Positions 41,582 through 52,478 of a DNA stretch of 64,000 nucleotides are shown in pieces (position 1 is the first letter of the stretch; each line of letters begins with the position of its first letter). The translations under genes and the position numbers were made by a program. Location of the stretch: contig NZ_JARIDQ010000045.1 in assembly GCF_029256985.1 (NCBI RefSeq), positions 1-64,000 on the forward strand, given 5' to 3'. This stretch comes from Otariodibacter sp. (lineage in GTDB: Bacteria; Pseudomonadota; Gammaproteobacteria; Enterobacterales; Pasteurellaceae). The notes under the pieces are model-generated. The model was not told the origin of the DNA. It did no database searches and saw only the letters and a program-made list of their open reading frames with translations.

Positions 41582-42001
41582 TTACCTACAATCAGTATCT
41601 AATTTGAGTTTGCGAATTAAATCTGTGTTTGCAGGAGGAAATTGCCCTTCTTCTAGTGAGGATTGCTCAATCCAGAACCCCTCCTGCCCTTCCCTACCAA
41701 AAGGCTCTCCCGCCCACTCTTCCACTAAATAAAAGAAAAATTCGATGATCTTATTTGGGTAATCAAAAGAAAAATGTTCATAAGGAAAGGCACTTAAGGT
41801 AACTATCCCAACCTCTTCTTCTAGTTCTCTCTTTAGTGCTTCCTCAGGAGTTTCATTTTCTTCAACTTTTCCTCCAGGAAACTCCAAAGATTGAGCGAAA
41901 TCCTGCCCTTCTAGTCTTTGAGTTAAATAAATTTGACCAAATTCATTACGAATAATGCCTGCCGCTACACGCACAGTAGGCTTTGAATTATGTTCTTCCA
42001 T
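41582..42001 (-). CDS. mutT: 8-oxo-dGTP diphosphatase MutT
   Basis: Nudix box GGKVEENETPEEALKRELEEEVGI. Confidence 0.94.
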   Translation of the reverse strand: MEEHNSKPTVRVAAGIIRNEFGQIYLTQRLEGQDFAQSLEFPGGKVEENETPEEALKRELEEEVGIVTLSAFPYEHFSFDYPNKIIEFFFYLVEEWAGEPFGREGQEGFWIEQSSLEEGQFPPANTDLIRKLKLDTDCR

Positions 42002-42114
42002 TATTTTTATTTTTTTACCTTTTTATTAAATTTATACAAAATAGTACCACGTATACACTATCAAATTCTCATATAAAAACCAAATTTCTGTACAAAAATC
42101 AACACTAGAAAAAA

Positions 42115-42150
42115 CGGTAAGATTTGCATTTTGATCTGCTCATCTTACCG
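42115..42150 (-). terminator. Hairpin downstream of secA
   Basis: CGGTAAGAT...ATCTTACCG, perfect 9-bp stem. Confidence 0.5.
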
Positions 42151-42175
42151 CTTATTATTTATCTAAACACTCTAC

Positions 42176-44878
42176 CTAAGCATATTTTGCTTTATTTCCA
42201 TGACAGTGTTTATATTTTTTACCTGAGCCACAAGGACAAAGTTCATTTCGACCAATTTTTAGATTTGCTAACTCTTCATCAGTTAAAGTCTTCTCTTCAG
42301 CCCCCTCTTCCTCATACTGCATAGCTTCTTCTTCAGCATTCTCTATACGTTCTTTTTCAGCTTGTTCAACCTCTTCAGGATTGCGTACTTGAATACGACT
42401 AAGAATACTTATTACATTTGCTTTCAATAGATCCAACATATTGGTGAACATTTCGAAAGATTCTTTCTTATATTCTTGTTTCGGATCTTTCTGTGCATAG
42501 CCACGTAAATGAATTCCTTTACGTAAATAATCCATTGCTGCTAAATGTTCTTTCCACAGCTCATCTAAATTCTGTAACATTACACCTTTTTCAAAGTTAC
42601 GCATAATTTCAGAACCGACTATTGATTCTTTTTCTTCATACTGTTGTTTTGCAATATCAACAATACGCTCACGAATAATTTCTTCATGAATATCAGGTTC
42701 ATCATCTAACCATTGTGCAATTGGAAGATCTAAAGAAAATTCTTGTTTCAAGCGATTTTCAAGACCTTCAATATCCCACATTTCTTCGATAGATTGGGGT
42801 GGAATATATTGGTCGATCACTGCATTAAATACATCAACACGAATAGTGTTAATCATTGGCGAGATATCATCAGTTTCTAATAAATGATTACGCTGTTCAT
42901 AAATCGCTTTACGTTGCTCATTTGCTACATCATCATATTGTAAAAGTTGTTTACGCCCATCAAAGTTATGGGCTTCCACTTTCGCTTGGGCAGATGCAAT
43001 CACTTTTGTTAGTAATTTAGACTCCATCGCCTCGCCTTCTTCAGTGAAGGCTTTACGCATCATATTTAGTTTACCTTCATTTAGGTAAATACGCATAAGT
43101 GCATCATCTAACGATAGATAAAAACGTGATGAACCAGGGTCCCCTTGACGACCTGAACGACCACGTAACTGGTTATCAATACGGCGAGATTCATGTCGCT
43201 CTGTACCGATAATATGTAAACCGCCCGCTTTCATTACGATGTCGTGGCGTTCTTCCCATGCTTTTTTGATTGCTTCAATTTGTTCTTCCGTTGGATTGTC
43301 TAATTTTGCAACTTCAGCTTTCCAGTTACCACCTAGCACAATATCAGTACCACGCCCAGCCATATTGGTTGCAATAGTTACAGCTCCTGGATAGCCTGCA
43401 TCTGCTACAATTTCTGCTTCGTGCGCATGGAATTTAGCATTCAATACTTTATGTGGAATACCAGCTTTAGTTAAAGCCTCTGAAAGCGCTTCTGATTTTT
43501 CAATTGAAATTGTACCCACTAACACAGGCTGTTGGCGAGCAATGCAATCTTGGATATCTTTGATAACCGCTTGGAATTTTTCAGGTTCACTCTTAAACAT
43601 TAAATCCGTTCTATCATCACGGATCATTGGGCGATTTGTTGGAATAACCACAGTATCCAAGCCATAAATTTGTTGGAACTCAAACGCCTCAGTATCTGCT
43701 GTACCCGTCATCCCCGCTAATTTTTCATATAAACGGAAATAGTTTTGATAGGTAATTGAGGCAACAGTTTGGTTTTCACCCTGAATATTCACTTTTTCTT
43801 TTGCTTCAATTGCTTGGTGTAAACCATCAGACCAACGACGACCAGCCATTGTTCGACCCGTATGTTCGTCGATAATAACAACTTCCCCATCTTTCACAAT
43901 GTAATCTACATTGACTTCAAATAATTTATGCGCTCTTAATGCTGCATAAACGTGGTGCAATAAACCGATTCTTGCTGGTGAATAAAGGCTTTCATTTTCA
44001 GCCATTAAACCCATTTTAGTTAAAAGTTCTTCGACCTTAATCATTCCTCGTTCAGTTAAATGCGCCTGTTTATTTTTAAGATCTAAGGTAAAGTCACCAT
44101 CACCTGTATACTCCTCAGAATCCTCTTTATCTTGGGCGATTAAATGAGGGATAACTTGATCAATCGCTTGATAAATTTGAGTTGCATCTTCCGCTGGACC
44201 AGAAATAATTAATGGTGTACGCGCTTCATCAATTAAGATTGAATCTACTTCATCGACCAATGCATAGTGCAGAGGACGTTGAAAACGATCTTCTTTGCTA
44301 TGAGCCAAATTATCACGCAAATAGTCAAAGCCTAATTCGCTATTCGTTGCGTAAGTAATGTCTGCCGCATAAGCAGCTCGCTTTTCATCAGGCTGTAACC
44401 CCGGCACATTAACTGCAACTGTCAGTCCTAAAAATTCAAATAATGGACGGTTAGTTTCTGCATCACGACGAGCTAAGTAATCATTTACAGTAACAACGTG
44501 AACTCCTTTACCTGTTAACGCATTAAGATAACAAGGTAACGTTGCTGTTAAGGTTTTCCCTTCCCCTGTACGCATTTCTGCAATATTGCGATCAGTTAAG
44601 ACCATCCCACCGATCATCTGCACATCAAAATGTCTCATGTGCATGACACGTTTACTAGCTTCTCTCACTACCGCAAAAGCTTCATGTAATAAGCTATCTA
44701 ATGATGCACCATCTGCTAGACGTTGTCTAAATTCAGTCGTTTTGGCTTTTAATTCATCATCAGTTAATTTTTCAAATTCAGGTTCTAGTTTGTTGATTTG
44801 TACAACACGTTTGTTTAAACGGCGTAAAGTACGGTCGTTACTACTCCCAAAAATAGAAGTCATTAATTTAGTTAGCAT
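42176..44878 (-). CDS. secA: Preprotein translocase subunit SecA
   Basis: [29 protein letters not shown], Zn-binding [14 protein letters not shown]. Confidence 0.98.
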   Translation of the reverse strand: MLTKLMTSIFGSSNDRTLRRLNKRVVQINKLEPEFEKLTDDELKAKTTEFRQRLADGASLDSLLHEAFAVVREASKRVMHMRHFDVQMIGGMVLTDRNIAEMRTGEGKTLTATLPCYLNALTGKGVHVVTVNDYLARRDAETNRPLFEFLGLTVAVNVPGLQPDEKRAAYAADITYATNSELGFDYLRDNLAHSKEDRFQRPLHYALVDEVDSILIDEARTPLIISGPAEDATQIYQAIDQVIPHLIAQDKEDSEEYTGDGDFTLDLKNKQAHLTERGMIKVEELLTKMGLMAENESLYSPARIGLLHHVYAALRAHKLFEVNVDYIVKDGEVVIIDEHTGRTMAGRRWSDGLHQAIEAKEKVNIQGENQTVASITYQNYFRLYEKLAGMTGTADTEAFEFQQIYGLDTVVIPTNRPMIRDDRTDLMFKSEPEKFQAVIKDIQDCIARQQPVLVGTISIEKSEALSEALTKAGIPHKVLNAKFHAHEAEIVADAGYPGAVTIATNMAGRGTDIVLGGNWKAEVAKLDNPTEEQIEAIKKAWEERHDIVMKAGGLHIIGTERHESRRIDNQLRGRSGRQGDPGSSRFYLSLDDALMRIYLNEGKLNMMRKAFTEEGEAMESKLLTKVIASAQAKVEAHNFDGRKQLLQYDDVANEQRKAIYEQRNHLLETDDISPMINTIRVDVFNAVIDQYIPPQSIEEMWDIEGLENRLKQEFSLDLPIAQWLDDEPDIHEEIIRERIVDIAKQQYEEKESIVGSEIMRNFEKGVMLQNLDELWKEHLAAMDYLRKGIHLRGYAQKDPKQEYKKESFEMFTNMLDLLKANVISILSRIQVRNPEEVEQAEKERIENAEEEAMQYEEEGAEEKTLTDEELANLKIGRNELCPCGSGKKYKHCHGNKAKYA

Positions 44879-44969
44879 AAAATCCTTTCCTAATTAGTTT
44901 TATTTTTCAAAAATTGATAGACATAAATTTAAATCCTTATATCTATTTTTACTTAAATATAACAATAAA

Positions 44970-45299
44970 TTAACGAAGAAATGGACCAGCACGAATAGGA
45001 GGAACTTCACTTGTGATAAAGCGGTAAGATCTTGCAAAAAATTTGCCAAAAGTAACCGCTTGTCGTACATTGAAAGTTGTTGGAATGTGATTATTTAATA
45101 AATGGATATGTTGATGAACAACACTCTTGACAGAAGCGTGTTCGCTTAACGCTTCCGCAATAATTTGTTGATTAATTTCAGCATTTGTTGCATTTTCTCG
45201 TAAAATTGCTTGTGTTTCTGGTAACACCAAAATCGCAACAAACCCCAAGAGTAATTGCGACCAAAAAGGTGAACGATGTAATTGACGAAAAAATCCCAT
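44970..45299 (-). CDS. secM: SecM-like secA translational regulator
   Basis: 109 aa, N-terminal hydrophobic segment, C-terminus SEVPPIRAGPFLR with IRAGP arrest core; immediately upstream of secA. Confidence 0.85.
   Translation of the reverse strand: MGFFRQLHRSPFWSQLLLGFVAILVLPETQAILRENATNAEINQQIIAEALSEHASVKSVVHQHIHLLNNHIPTTFNVRQAVTFGKFFARSYRFITSEVPPIRAGPFLR
45019..45061. repeat. Inverted pair of USS-like sequences inside secM
   Basis: AAGCGGTAAGATCTTGCAAAAAATTTGCCAAAAGTAACCGCTT; minus strand reads a full ACAAGCGGT (45055-45063) plus T tract. Confidence 0.8.
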
Positions 45300-45414
45300 T
45301 AATTTAATAGTATGCCATTTAAAAAGTATTGAGTTGATTATACGATACTTTTCATAGAATATCTCAATAATTAAGATATTCTATCCAGAAATTAGCCTAG
45401 GGTATGATAAAAAG

Positions 45415-45723
45415 ATGAAAATTCAGTCAGTAAAAAATATTATAGACATCTTAGAAAATTCGAGTCTATCAAAAATTGTGCAAAAGAGTAATCAGATTAA
45501 TACGCTCAATGAACATCTTAAGTATCAATTACCAGAGCAATATAAGCCTCTATTTAGAGTAACAAACATCCATCATAAATCAGTCACTATTGATGTGAAA
45601 AATGCTTCTGTCCACCAAGGTTTCTTGCTACAACGTGCATTTTTACTTAAACTGATACAAACAGAATTTCCTCATATCACACAATTAGAGTTGAGAGTTA
45701 ATCCTGATTTTAAATCTATTTAG
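45415..45723 (+). CDS. DciA/DUF721-family protein
   Basis: 102 aa; C-terminal pattern as in DUF721; divergent from secM. Confidence 0.7.
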   Translation: MKIQSVKNIIDILENSSLSKIVQKSNQINTLNEHLKYQLPEQYKPLFRVTNIHHKSVTIDVKNASVHQGFLLQRAFLLKLIQTEFPHITQLELRVNPDFKSI

Positions 45724-45754
45724 AATTGCTATTCCTATCGAGAGGACATTATCT

Positions 45755-46138
45755 ATGAATATGAAAACATTAGCAGTATTTGGTATCACAGCACTATTAA
45801 GCGCTTGCTCATTGCTACCAGAAAAAACCGTTTCAGGAACTTATAAAGGAACATTACCTTGTGCCGACTGCGAGAAAATTGAAGCGAATATCATATTGAA
45901 TAATGATAAAACTTATCAATATAATGCTGTATTCTTCAAAAATAAAGAACAATATCCATTTATTGAAAAAGGTACTTACGAATGGTATCCAGAGAAAACA
46001 GATGTGCTTAAATTAAGTGACTCTAGAAACCTCACATTACATATTACTGATAGTTATATCGAATTATATGATGCAGAAGGCAATGCGCCAGAAAGCGGAT
46101 TAAGCTATAAACTTGAAAAAGTAACACTAAATAAATAA
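45755..46138 (+). CDS. NlpE-N-type lipoprotein
   Basis: Lipobox LSAC; GTYKGTLPCADCEKIEANIILNNDKTY. Confidence 0.85.
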   Translation: MNMKTLAVFGITALLSACSLLPEKTVSGTYKGTLPCADCEKIEANIILNNDKTYQYNAVFFKNKEQYPFIEKGTYEWYPEKTDVLKLSDSRNLTLHITDSYIELYDAEGNAPESGLSYKLEKVTLNK

Positions 46139-46582
46139 ATTGATATTAGAATTATAGTATATTACGCAAATAAAAGTAGTTATTTTGATGGATTACCTCG
46201 AACCGTACTGCTCTTATTAGAATGCTTATATTAACCGATTTAATTACTATTATCGGACAGAGGTTCTAAACTATCATCTTTTCAACGGATTAAATGAGGT
46301 CAATTAGCTAATAGAAAAATCGATTAGAATTTGTAACACAGAGAGATCTCATGATTCACTAAATAATATGATACCCTTAAATATGGACAGGATAGAATTC
46401 TACGCCACTACACCTGTACCTGCTATCTTTTATTTGTTAAATATAAGCATATCTTTTTGATATCCTCTGGATATTATTGTAATTTTTTAGGTAACTCAAC
46501 TCCATGGCTTAATCATAGATATTCTAAATCCTAGCTCTTCTAAATAAGTAGAAAACGTTTAGATAACATAGCTACTTAGTTA

Positions 46583-46637
46583 TAAAAAATCTGCTCCTTA
46601 ATTAGTTAGATTTTCGTCCAATTTTTTAGGAGCAGAT
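46583..46637 (-). terminator. Terminator downstream of secF
   Basis: Minus strand ATCTGCTCCT...AGGAGCAGATTTTTT, 10-bp stem, 29-nt loop, T tract. Confidence 0.7.
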
Positions 46638-46664
46638 CATATTTTATGAGATATTTAAATGATT

Positions 46665-47636
46665 TTATTGATTAATAAATGATTGCTGATCTTCACCTTC
46701 TTTTTCTACAACAGGCTGAATCATATGTTCTCGTTTTAATCCTAACTGTAACGCTAAGCCAATTGCAACATAGATAGATGAGTAAGTACCAAATCCAATT
46801 CCGATCAATAATGCTAGAGAGAAGCTATGTAATGTAGGACCACCTAACCAATATAGTGCAAGTACAACCACTAATGTGGTCAATGAAGTCATTAATGTTC
46901 TTGATAAGGTTTGACTTAATGAAACATTAATTACTTCAGCTGATGTTGCTCGACGAATTTTTGGGAAATTTTCTCTCACACGGTCAAATACGACAATACT
47001 ATCATTTAGTGAATATCCTACCACTGATAAAATTGCAGCAACAAAGGTAAGATCTATTTCAATTTGTAGAAATGAAAAAAGTCCCACTGTTACTAGCACA
47101 TCATGAAATAATGCAACAATACCACCGACAGCAAGCCTCCATTCAAATCGGATTCCAACATAAACAAGTAACATGCCTAATGTTGCTAAAGTCGCATAAA
47201 TAGCCCCTTGGGTTAATTCTTCTCCAACATTTGGACCAACAAACTCAATGCTTTGTATTCGAGCATTTGAATCTACTTGTTGATGAATAAGTGACATCAC
47301 ATTGGTGCCCACATTCATATCGCCTTCTGACGAAGGTAATCGAATCATAACATCTCGTTGCCCACCAAAAGTTTGGACTAAGGCACTAGGATAGCCATTC
47401 TTATCTAATATACTACGTATTTGATTTAAATCAGCTGGTTGAGAAAAATTGGTCTCAATTACTGTACCTCCTGTAAAATCTAACCCCCAGTTGAATCCTT
47501 TAGTTACGATACTAAAAATACAAAATACTAAAACTGCAATTGAAAAAGTATATGCAATAAGCCGATATTTCATAAAGGGAATCAATTTGTATGGAAGTTT
47601 AATTTCCCCTACATTTTTTTCTATTTTTCTAGCCAT
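46665..47636 (-). CDS. secF: Protein translocase subunit SecF
   Basis: GLDFTGGTVIE, VVGYSLNDSIVVFDRVREN. Confidence 0.97.
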   Translation of the reverse strand: MARKIEKNVGEIKLPYKLIPFMKYRLIAYTFSIAVLVFCIFSIVTKGFNWGLDFTGGTVIETNFSQPADLNQIRSILDKNGYPSALVQTFGGQRDVMIRLPSSEGDMNVGTNVMSLIHQQVDSNARIQSIEFVGPNVGEELTQGAIYATLATLGMLLVYVGIRFEWRLAVGGIVALFHDVLVTVGLFSFLQIEIDLTFVAAILSVVGYSLNDSIVVFDRVRENFPKIRRATSAEVINVSLSQTLSRTLMTSLTTLVVVLALYWLGGPTLHSFSLALLIGIGFGTYSSIYVAIGLALQLGLKREHMIQPVVEKEGEDQQSFINQ

Positions 47637-47645
47637 TTGTTCCCC

Positions 47646-49490
47646 TTAAATCCAAAGTTTTTTCACGCGTTTTCCACCATAAGTCCAGTTCACGAGCATA
47701 CGTGTACCTGTTATAGCAGTAAACATTGATATTAATACTCCTAGAGCCAAAGTTATTGCGAAACCTTTAATTGGCCCTGTTCCGATGGAGTAAAGGATAA
47801 GTGCAACGAGGATAGTTGTTAAGTTAGAATCGAAGATACTAGTAAATGCACCACTATAACCTTCATGAATCGCTTGTTGAATAGAACGTCCGTTACGAAT
47901 TTCTTCTTTAATCCGTTCATAAATAAGTACGTTAGCATCAACTGACATTCCTACAGAAAGTACAATACCGGCAATACCTGGCATCGTTAGTGTTGCACCA
48001 ATCATTGACATAAGTCCAATAGTCAAAATTAAATTCACTATTAAGGCTAGAGAAGCAAATACTCCAAAGACTTTATAATAGACTAAGCAGAATATGATTG
48101 TTAAAGCTAATCCTAACAAGCTTGCATCCATCCCTTGGGCAACATTGTCAGCACCAAGAGAGGCACCGATAGTACGCTCTTCTACAATAACAATAGGAGC
48201 GATAAGTGCACCAGAGCGGAGTAACACAGCAAGATTTTGAGCTTCCGCTGCGCTATTAAGACCAGTAATTTGAAATTGACTACCTAAACGAGAGTTAATC
48301 GTTGCAACATTGATCACCTCTTCATGTTTTTCAAGAATAACTTTTCCTTGGCTATCTTTACGCCCACTATCCTTATATTCACTATATAGTGTAGCCATTG
48401 GTTTACCTACAGCACTCTTAGTGGCATTTCCCATTAAATCCCCACCCGCACCATCTAGGTTTATACTAACTTGTGGTAAACCTCTTTCATCAAGACCTGA
48501 ACTAGCATTAATAATGTGTTCACCACCAAGTACTGCTCGGCGAAATAATACGACTGGCTGACCATCTTGAGTAAATTTAACTTCTGAATCTGCTGGTACA
48601 ATTCCTCTAGCTGCAGATTCTGGACTTGCTGTTGTATTAACCAAACGAAACTCTAAAGTAGCAGTAGCACCTAGGATTTCTTTTGCCCTCGCAGTATCTT
48701 GAACACCCGGTAATTCAACAACAATACGATCAGCTCCTTGACGTTGAATAGTCGGTTCAGATACACCAAGCTCTTCTACACGTTTGCGTAAGATTGATAA
48801 ATTTTGCTCAATCGCTGTATCTCTAGCTTCAGATAATCCATCTTCTGACGGAGCAAATGAAACGGTCGTTGGATTTAAATAAGTTGGTGTTAAATTAGTG
48901 TGTGTTCTGCGAATATAGCGCACAGCTTTATCTGCGATATCAGCATCATTAAACTCAATTTCGTTAGCAAAATTATCTACTTTTTTTATCGATTTATATT
49001 GCAATTTTTCGGTACGAAATTCATGTCTTAAGCTATCTTGAAGTTGTTCTTGTTGCTTTAACAAAGCAGTGTTCATATCAACTTCCATTAGGAAACGTAC
49101 ACCACCAAGTAAGTCAAGACCTTGTTTCATTGGTGAACCACCAATGGATGAAAGCCATTTAGGGGTTGCTGCTGCTAAATTTAATGCAACAGAAAAATTA
49201 TCACCTAACTCGTCGGCAATTTTTTCCTTTACAGGAAGTTGTTGCTCGGCTTTAGATAAGCGAACAAGAATAGAACCCTTATTAAGGCTAACAGCCTTTG
49301 GAGTAATATTCATTGATTGTAGTACATCTTGTACTTGAGTAAGAGTTTCAGTTGAGGCTTGTTGACCACGAGTTCCTGAAATTTGAACGGAAGGGTCATC
49401 ACCATATAAATTTGGAAGGGCGTATAAAGCACCAATGGCGATCAAAATGATCACCATCAGATTCTTCCATAGAGGGAAACGATTTAACAC
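47646..49490 (-). CDS. secD: Protein translocase subunit SecD
   Basis: LGLDLLGGVRFLMEVD equivalent, GMSVDANVLIYERIKEE. Confidence 0.97.
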   Translation of the reverse strand: MLNRFPLWKNLMVIILIAIGALYALPNLYGDDPSVQISGTRGQQASTETLTQVQDVLQSMNITPKAVSLNKGSILVRLSKAEQQLPVKEKIADELGDNFSVALNLAAATPKWLSSIGGSPMKQGLDLLGGVRFLMEVDMNTALLKQQEQLQDSLRHEFRTEKLQYKSIKKVDNFANEIEFNDADIADKAVRYIRRTHTNLTPTYLNPTTVSFAPSEDGLSEARDTAIEQNLSILRKRVEELGVSEPTIQRQGADRIVVELPGVQDTARAKEILGATATLEFRLVNTTASPESAARGIVPADSEVKFTQDGQPVVLFRRAVLGGEHIINASSGLDERGLPQVSINLDGAGGDLMGNATKSAVGKPMATLYSEYKDSGRKDSQGKVILEKHEEVINVATINSRLGSQFQITGLNSAAEAQNLAVLLRSGALIAPIVIVEERTIGASLGADNVAQGMDASLLGLALTIIFCLVYYKVFGVFASLALIVNLILTIGLMSMIGATLTMPGIAGIVLSVGMSVDANVLIYERIKEEIRNGRSIQQAIHEGYSGAFTSIFDSNLTTILVALILYSIGTGPIKGFAITLALGVLISMFTAITGTRMLVNWTYGGKRVKKLWI

Positions 49491-49518
49491 AATAAATCCC
49501 CATGTCTAAAGGAAAAAA

Positions 49519-49812
49519 TTAAAGCGATTTTAATGAGCCTTTTGGTAATACAGCTACAACAAAATCACGTTTGATTGTTACTTCAACAGTGTCGTTTAGT
49601 GCAATAACAATGTTTTCATTTTCAGCAGATACTTTGGTAATTTTACCAATTAAGCCACCGCTTGTTAAGACTTCATCACCTTTTGCTAAGCCAGATAAAA
49701 GCTCACGTTGTTGTTTTTGACGTTTTGCTTGTGGACGGTACATCATAAAGTAGAAAATAAGACCGAAAATAACCAAAATAAAGATCATTTCCATTCCGCC
49801 GCTTTGCTGCAT
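49519..49812 (-). CDS. yajC: Preprotein translocase subunit YajC
   Basis: FYFMMYRPQAKRQKQ, GDEVLTSGGLIGKI. Confidence 0.96.
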   Translation of the reverse strand: MQQSGGMEMIFILVIFGLIFYFMMYRPQAKRQKQQRELLSGLAKGDEVLTSGGLIGKITKVSAENENIVIALNDTVEVTIKRDFVVAVLPKGSLKSL

Positions 49813-50010
49813 ATAAAGCTCCTTAAAATCAATAAGTTAATAGTATAATAGAGCCTAAAAGACTCTACAAAAAGACGCTATAGAATAGCATAGTCTGACA
49901 AATTAAACGATAGAAAATTCATTTTCAAACACAGATCAGCTCTCTTTATTCGGTATTTTATACTAGAATGTTCAAAGATTAATTTTTTCTATAGATTTTT
50001 AGAGGACAAC

Positions 50011-50571
50011 GTGAAAAAAAATTACTTATTTTTTGCTGTAGTGGGATTATTTTCATCTTCAATTTTTGCTCATAACATTACATTGAATCACTCACTTCCC
50101 ACAGTTAGTGTTCAGAATGATGGAGAAATTGTAATGAAAGGGAATAAGATTGCTTATCAGCCTTGGTCATCAACTAAGTTAGCTGGAAAGGTAAGAGTTA
50201 TACAGCATATTGCAGGAAGAAGCAGTGCAAAAGAAAAAAATGAAGGATTGATAGAAGCAATCAGAAAAGCAAATTTTGATCGTGCCAAATATCAAACTAC
50301 AACAATTGTTAATGCCGATGATGCAATTATTGCAACGGGATCTTTTGTTAAAAGTAGTGCGGAAGATGGTAAAAGGAAGAATAGTCATAGCCAAGTTATT
50401 TTAGATCAAGCTAGTAACGTAAAAGATAAATGGCAACTTAAGGCAAAAGATAGTGCTATTATAGTCTTAGATAAGAATAGCAAGGTACAGTTTGTTTCTG
50501 AAGGTAAGCTTTCTCCAAGCCAAATAAACCAAATAATTACATTAGTTAATCATTTAATTACTGAGGGTTAA
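50011..50571 (+). CDS. YtfJ-family periplasmic protein
   Basis: Signal peptide; GKVRVIQHIAGRSSAKEKN, YQTTTIVNADDAI, SEGKLS. Confidence 0.85.
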   Translation: MKKNYLFFAVVGLFSSSIFAHNITLNHSLPTVSVQNDGEIVMKGNKIAYQPWSSTKLAGKVRVIQHIAGRSSAKEKNEGLIEAIRKANFDRAKYQTTTIVNADDAIIATGSFVKSSAEDGKRKNSHSQVILDQASNVKDKWQLKAKDSAIIVLDKNSKVQFVSEGKLSPSQINQIITLVNHLITEG

Positions 50572-50591
50572 TTAGCGAGTTACAATGAAAT

Positions 50592-50617
50592 AAAAGGCAA
50601 TATTTGTATTGCCTTTT
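50592..50617. terminator. Terminator between YtfJ-like gene and ruvX
   Basis: AAAAGGCAATA-TTTG-TATTGCCTTTT. Confidence 0.85.
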
Positions 50618-50637
50618 TACTTTAAAATAATTTGATA

Positions 50638-51051
50638 TTAATTATTTTCAAACCAGCTTTCTAAAATTAGACAAGCAGAGATCGAATCTACTTTATCTTT
50701 TTTTAACGCTTTAAATCCTCCTCTCGAAAAAATCTCATAGCGAGCCTCAACTGTTGTTAAGCGTTCATCTTGTAATTCTACAGGTAAATTAAATCGTCCT
50801 TGTAAGCGATTAGCGAATTTTTTTGCTCGTTGAGTCAATGGTTGTTCTGTACCATCCATATTAAGAGGTAAGCCAACGATTAATTTATTGGGTTTCCATT
50901 CATTCAGTATTTTTTCAATTATATTCCAGTTAGGAATGCCATCTTTAGCTTTAAAAGCAGATAAAGGTTGTGCTGTACTCGTAATACTTTGTCCTACAGC
51001 ACAACCAATACTATTAGTTCCAAAGTCAAAGGCGAGTAAAGTTTGATTCAT
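50638..51051 (-). CDS. ruvX: Holliday junction resolvase-like RuvX/YqgF
   Basis: [38 protein letters not shown]. Confidence 0.95.
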   Translation of the reverse strand: MNQTLLAFDFGTNSIGCAVGQSITSTAQPLSAFKAKDGIPNWNIIEKILNEWKPNKLIVGLPLNMDGTEQPLTQRAKKFANRLQGRFNLPVELQDERLTTVEARYEIFSRGGFKALKKDKVDSISACLILESWFENN

Positions 51052-51608
51052 TAGGCATTACCTGCTTTTGATAAGATCCCATTAATCCCTAAGCTATTGT
51101 ATGCTTCATTCCATCTATCCAGATATCCTGCTTCAAATAAAATGTATTCATTAGCAGGAGCGGTAATCCAGTAATTTTGAGCGATTTCTTGTTCTAATTG
51201 CTCTGCTTTCCATGTACAACAGCCTAGACAAACAACAAATTTTTCTGGGGATTCTGGTCTTCCAAATGTTTCTAAAATATCACCTGAAGTAGTCATCCAA
51301 ATATCGTCATCCACTTTATAGGTATGCAATAGAGGAGTATCAGTTTTTGTATGTAAAATAAATCCACTATCTTGATTTATGGGACCTCCACTCAAAACAA
51401 GTTGATCTTTTTTGTACTCTCGCTCATTAGCCATCATAAAATCCATTTTAGCCAGTAATTCTAGAACTGAAAGATCGGTTGGAGAATTAATCATCAATCC
51501 AATTGCGCCTTGATCATTATGTTCGCAGATATATATAACTGAACGATCAAAGTAATCATCATTCATATCGGGTGTGGCTATCAATAATTGCCCTTGTAAA
51601 TTTTTCAT
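51051..51608 (-). CDS. YqgE/AlgH-family protein
   Basis: [36 protein letters not shown]. Confidence 0.95.
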   Translation of the reverse strand: MKNLQGQLLIATPDMNDDYFDRSVIYICEHNDQGAIGLMINSPTDLSVLELLAKMDFMMANEREYKKDQLVLSGGPINQDSGFILHTKTDTPLLHTYKVDDDIWMTTSGDILETFGRPESPEKFVVCLGCCTWKAEQLEQEIAQNYWITAPANEYILFEAGYLDRWNEAYNSLGINGILSKAGNA

Positions 51609-51609
51609 C

Positions 51610-52344
51610 TTAGCTTAAATCCCCGTATAACACTTGCAAGGCTGTAATTGTTGCTAGCGATGCTGTTTCTGTACGCAATACTCTTTTTCCAAGCAATACT
51701 TCAGTAAATCCTTCTTGCTCTGTCATTACAATTTCTTCTGGTGAAAGACCGCCTTCTGGACCAATTAATAATCGAACACCTGATTTTGGCGGAGTAGGTA
51801 ACAATTTTATAGTATAACTCGCTCTAGGGTGTAAATTTAATTTAAGCATTTGATCTTGTTCCTTACACCAGTCTGTTAATTTCATAATTGGGCGGATTTG
51901 TGGGATAACATTACGTCCACATTGTTCGCAAGCGGCAATAGCAATTTTTTGCCATTGCTGAATTTTTTTCTCTTGGCGTTCACCTTCTAATTTTACACCA
52001 CAACGTTCAGACCAAAGTGGAGTAATAATATTTACCCCTAGCTCTACGGACTTTTGAATAGTAAATTCCATTCTATCGCCTCTTGAGATAACTTGCCCTA
52101 AATGAATCGGTAGAGATGATTCTCGATCATCAAATACATTTGAATCAATCGTTACTTCAATTTGTTTTTTTGAAACATGATGGATTGTTGCATTAAATAC
52201 GTGATTAGAACCATCAAAAAGGATAATTTTTTCTCCTTCATTCATTCGTAGAACTCGTCCAATATGATTGGTCGCATCTTCACTAAGAAAGCAATGATCT
52301 TTTCCAAGTAATCTTTCAGGATGATAAACTCTAGGGATTCTCAT
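51610..52344 (-). CDS. rsmE: 16S rRNA m3U1498 methyltransferase
   Basis: [25 protein letters not shown]. Confidence 0.96.
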   Translation of the reverse strand: MRIPRVYHPERLLGKDHCFLSEDATNHIGRVLRMNEGEKIILFDGSNHVFNATIHHVSKKQIEVTIDSNVFDDRESSLPIHLGQVISRGDRMEFTIQKSVELGVNIITPLWSERCGVKLEGERQEKKIQQWQKIAIAACEQCGRNVIPQIRPIMKLTDWCKEQDQMLKLNLHPRASYTIKLLPTPPKSGVRLLIGPEGGLSPEEIVMTEQEGFTEVLLGKRVLRTETASLATITALQVLYGDLS

Positions 52345-52416
52345 GATAATAAATAGTCCGTGAATGCTTAAAAAGCAAAGGTAATATATAAAGATGTATT
52401 TGTTTATTATAAAAAC

Positions 52417-52472
52417 TAAGCGGTCAGATCATGATGATTTTTTGCAAAAAATTTACAGGATCTAACCGCTTA
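52417..52472 (-). terminator. Hairpin from an inverted USS pair
   Basis: TAAGCGGTCAGATC...GATCTAACCGCTTA, 14-bp stem with one mismatch, between yajG and rsmE. Confidence 0.65.
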
Positions 52473-52478
52473 TCAATC

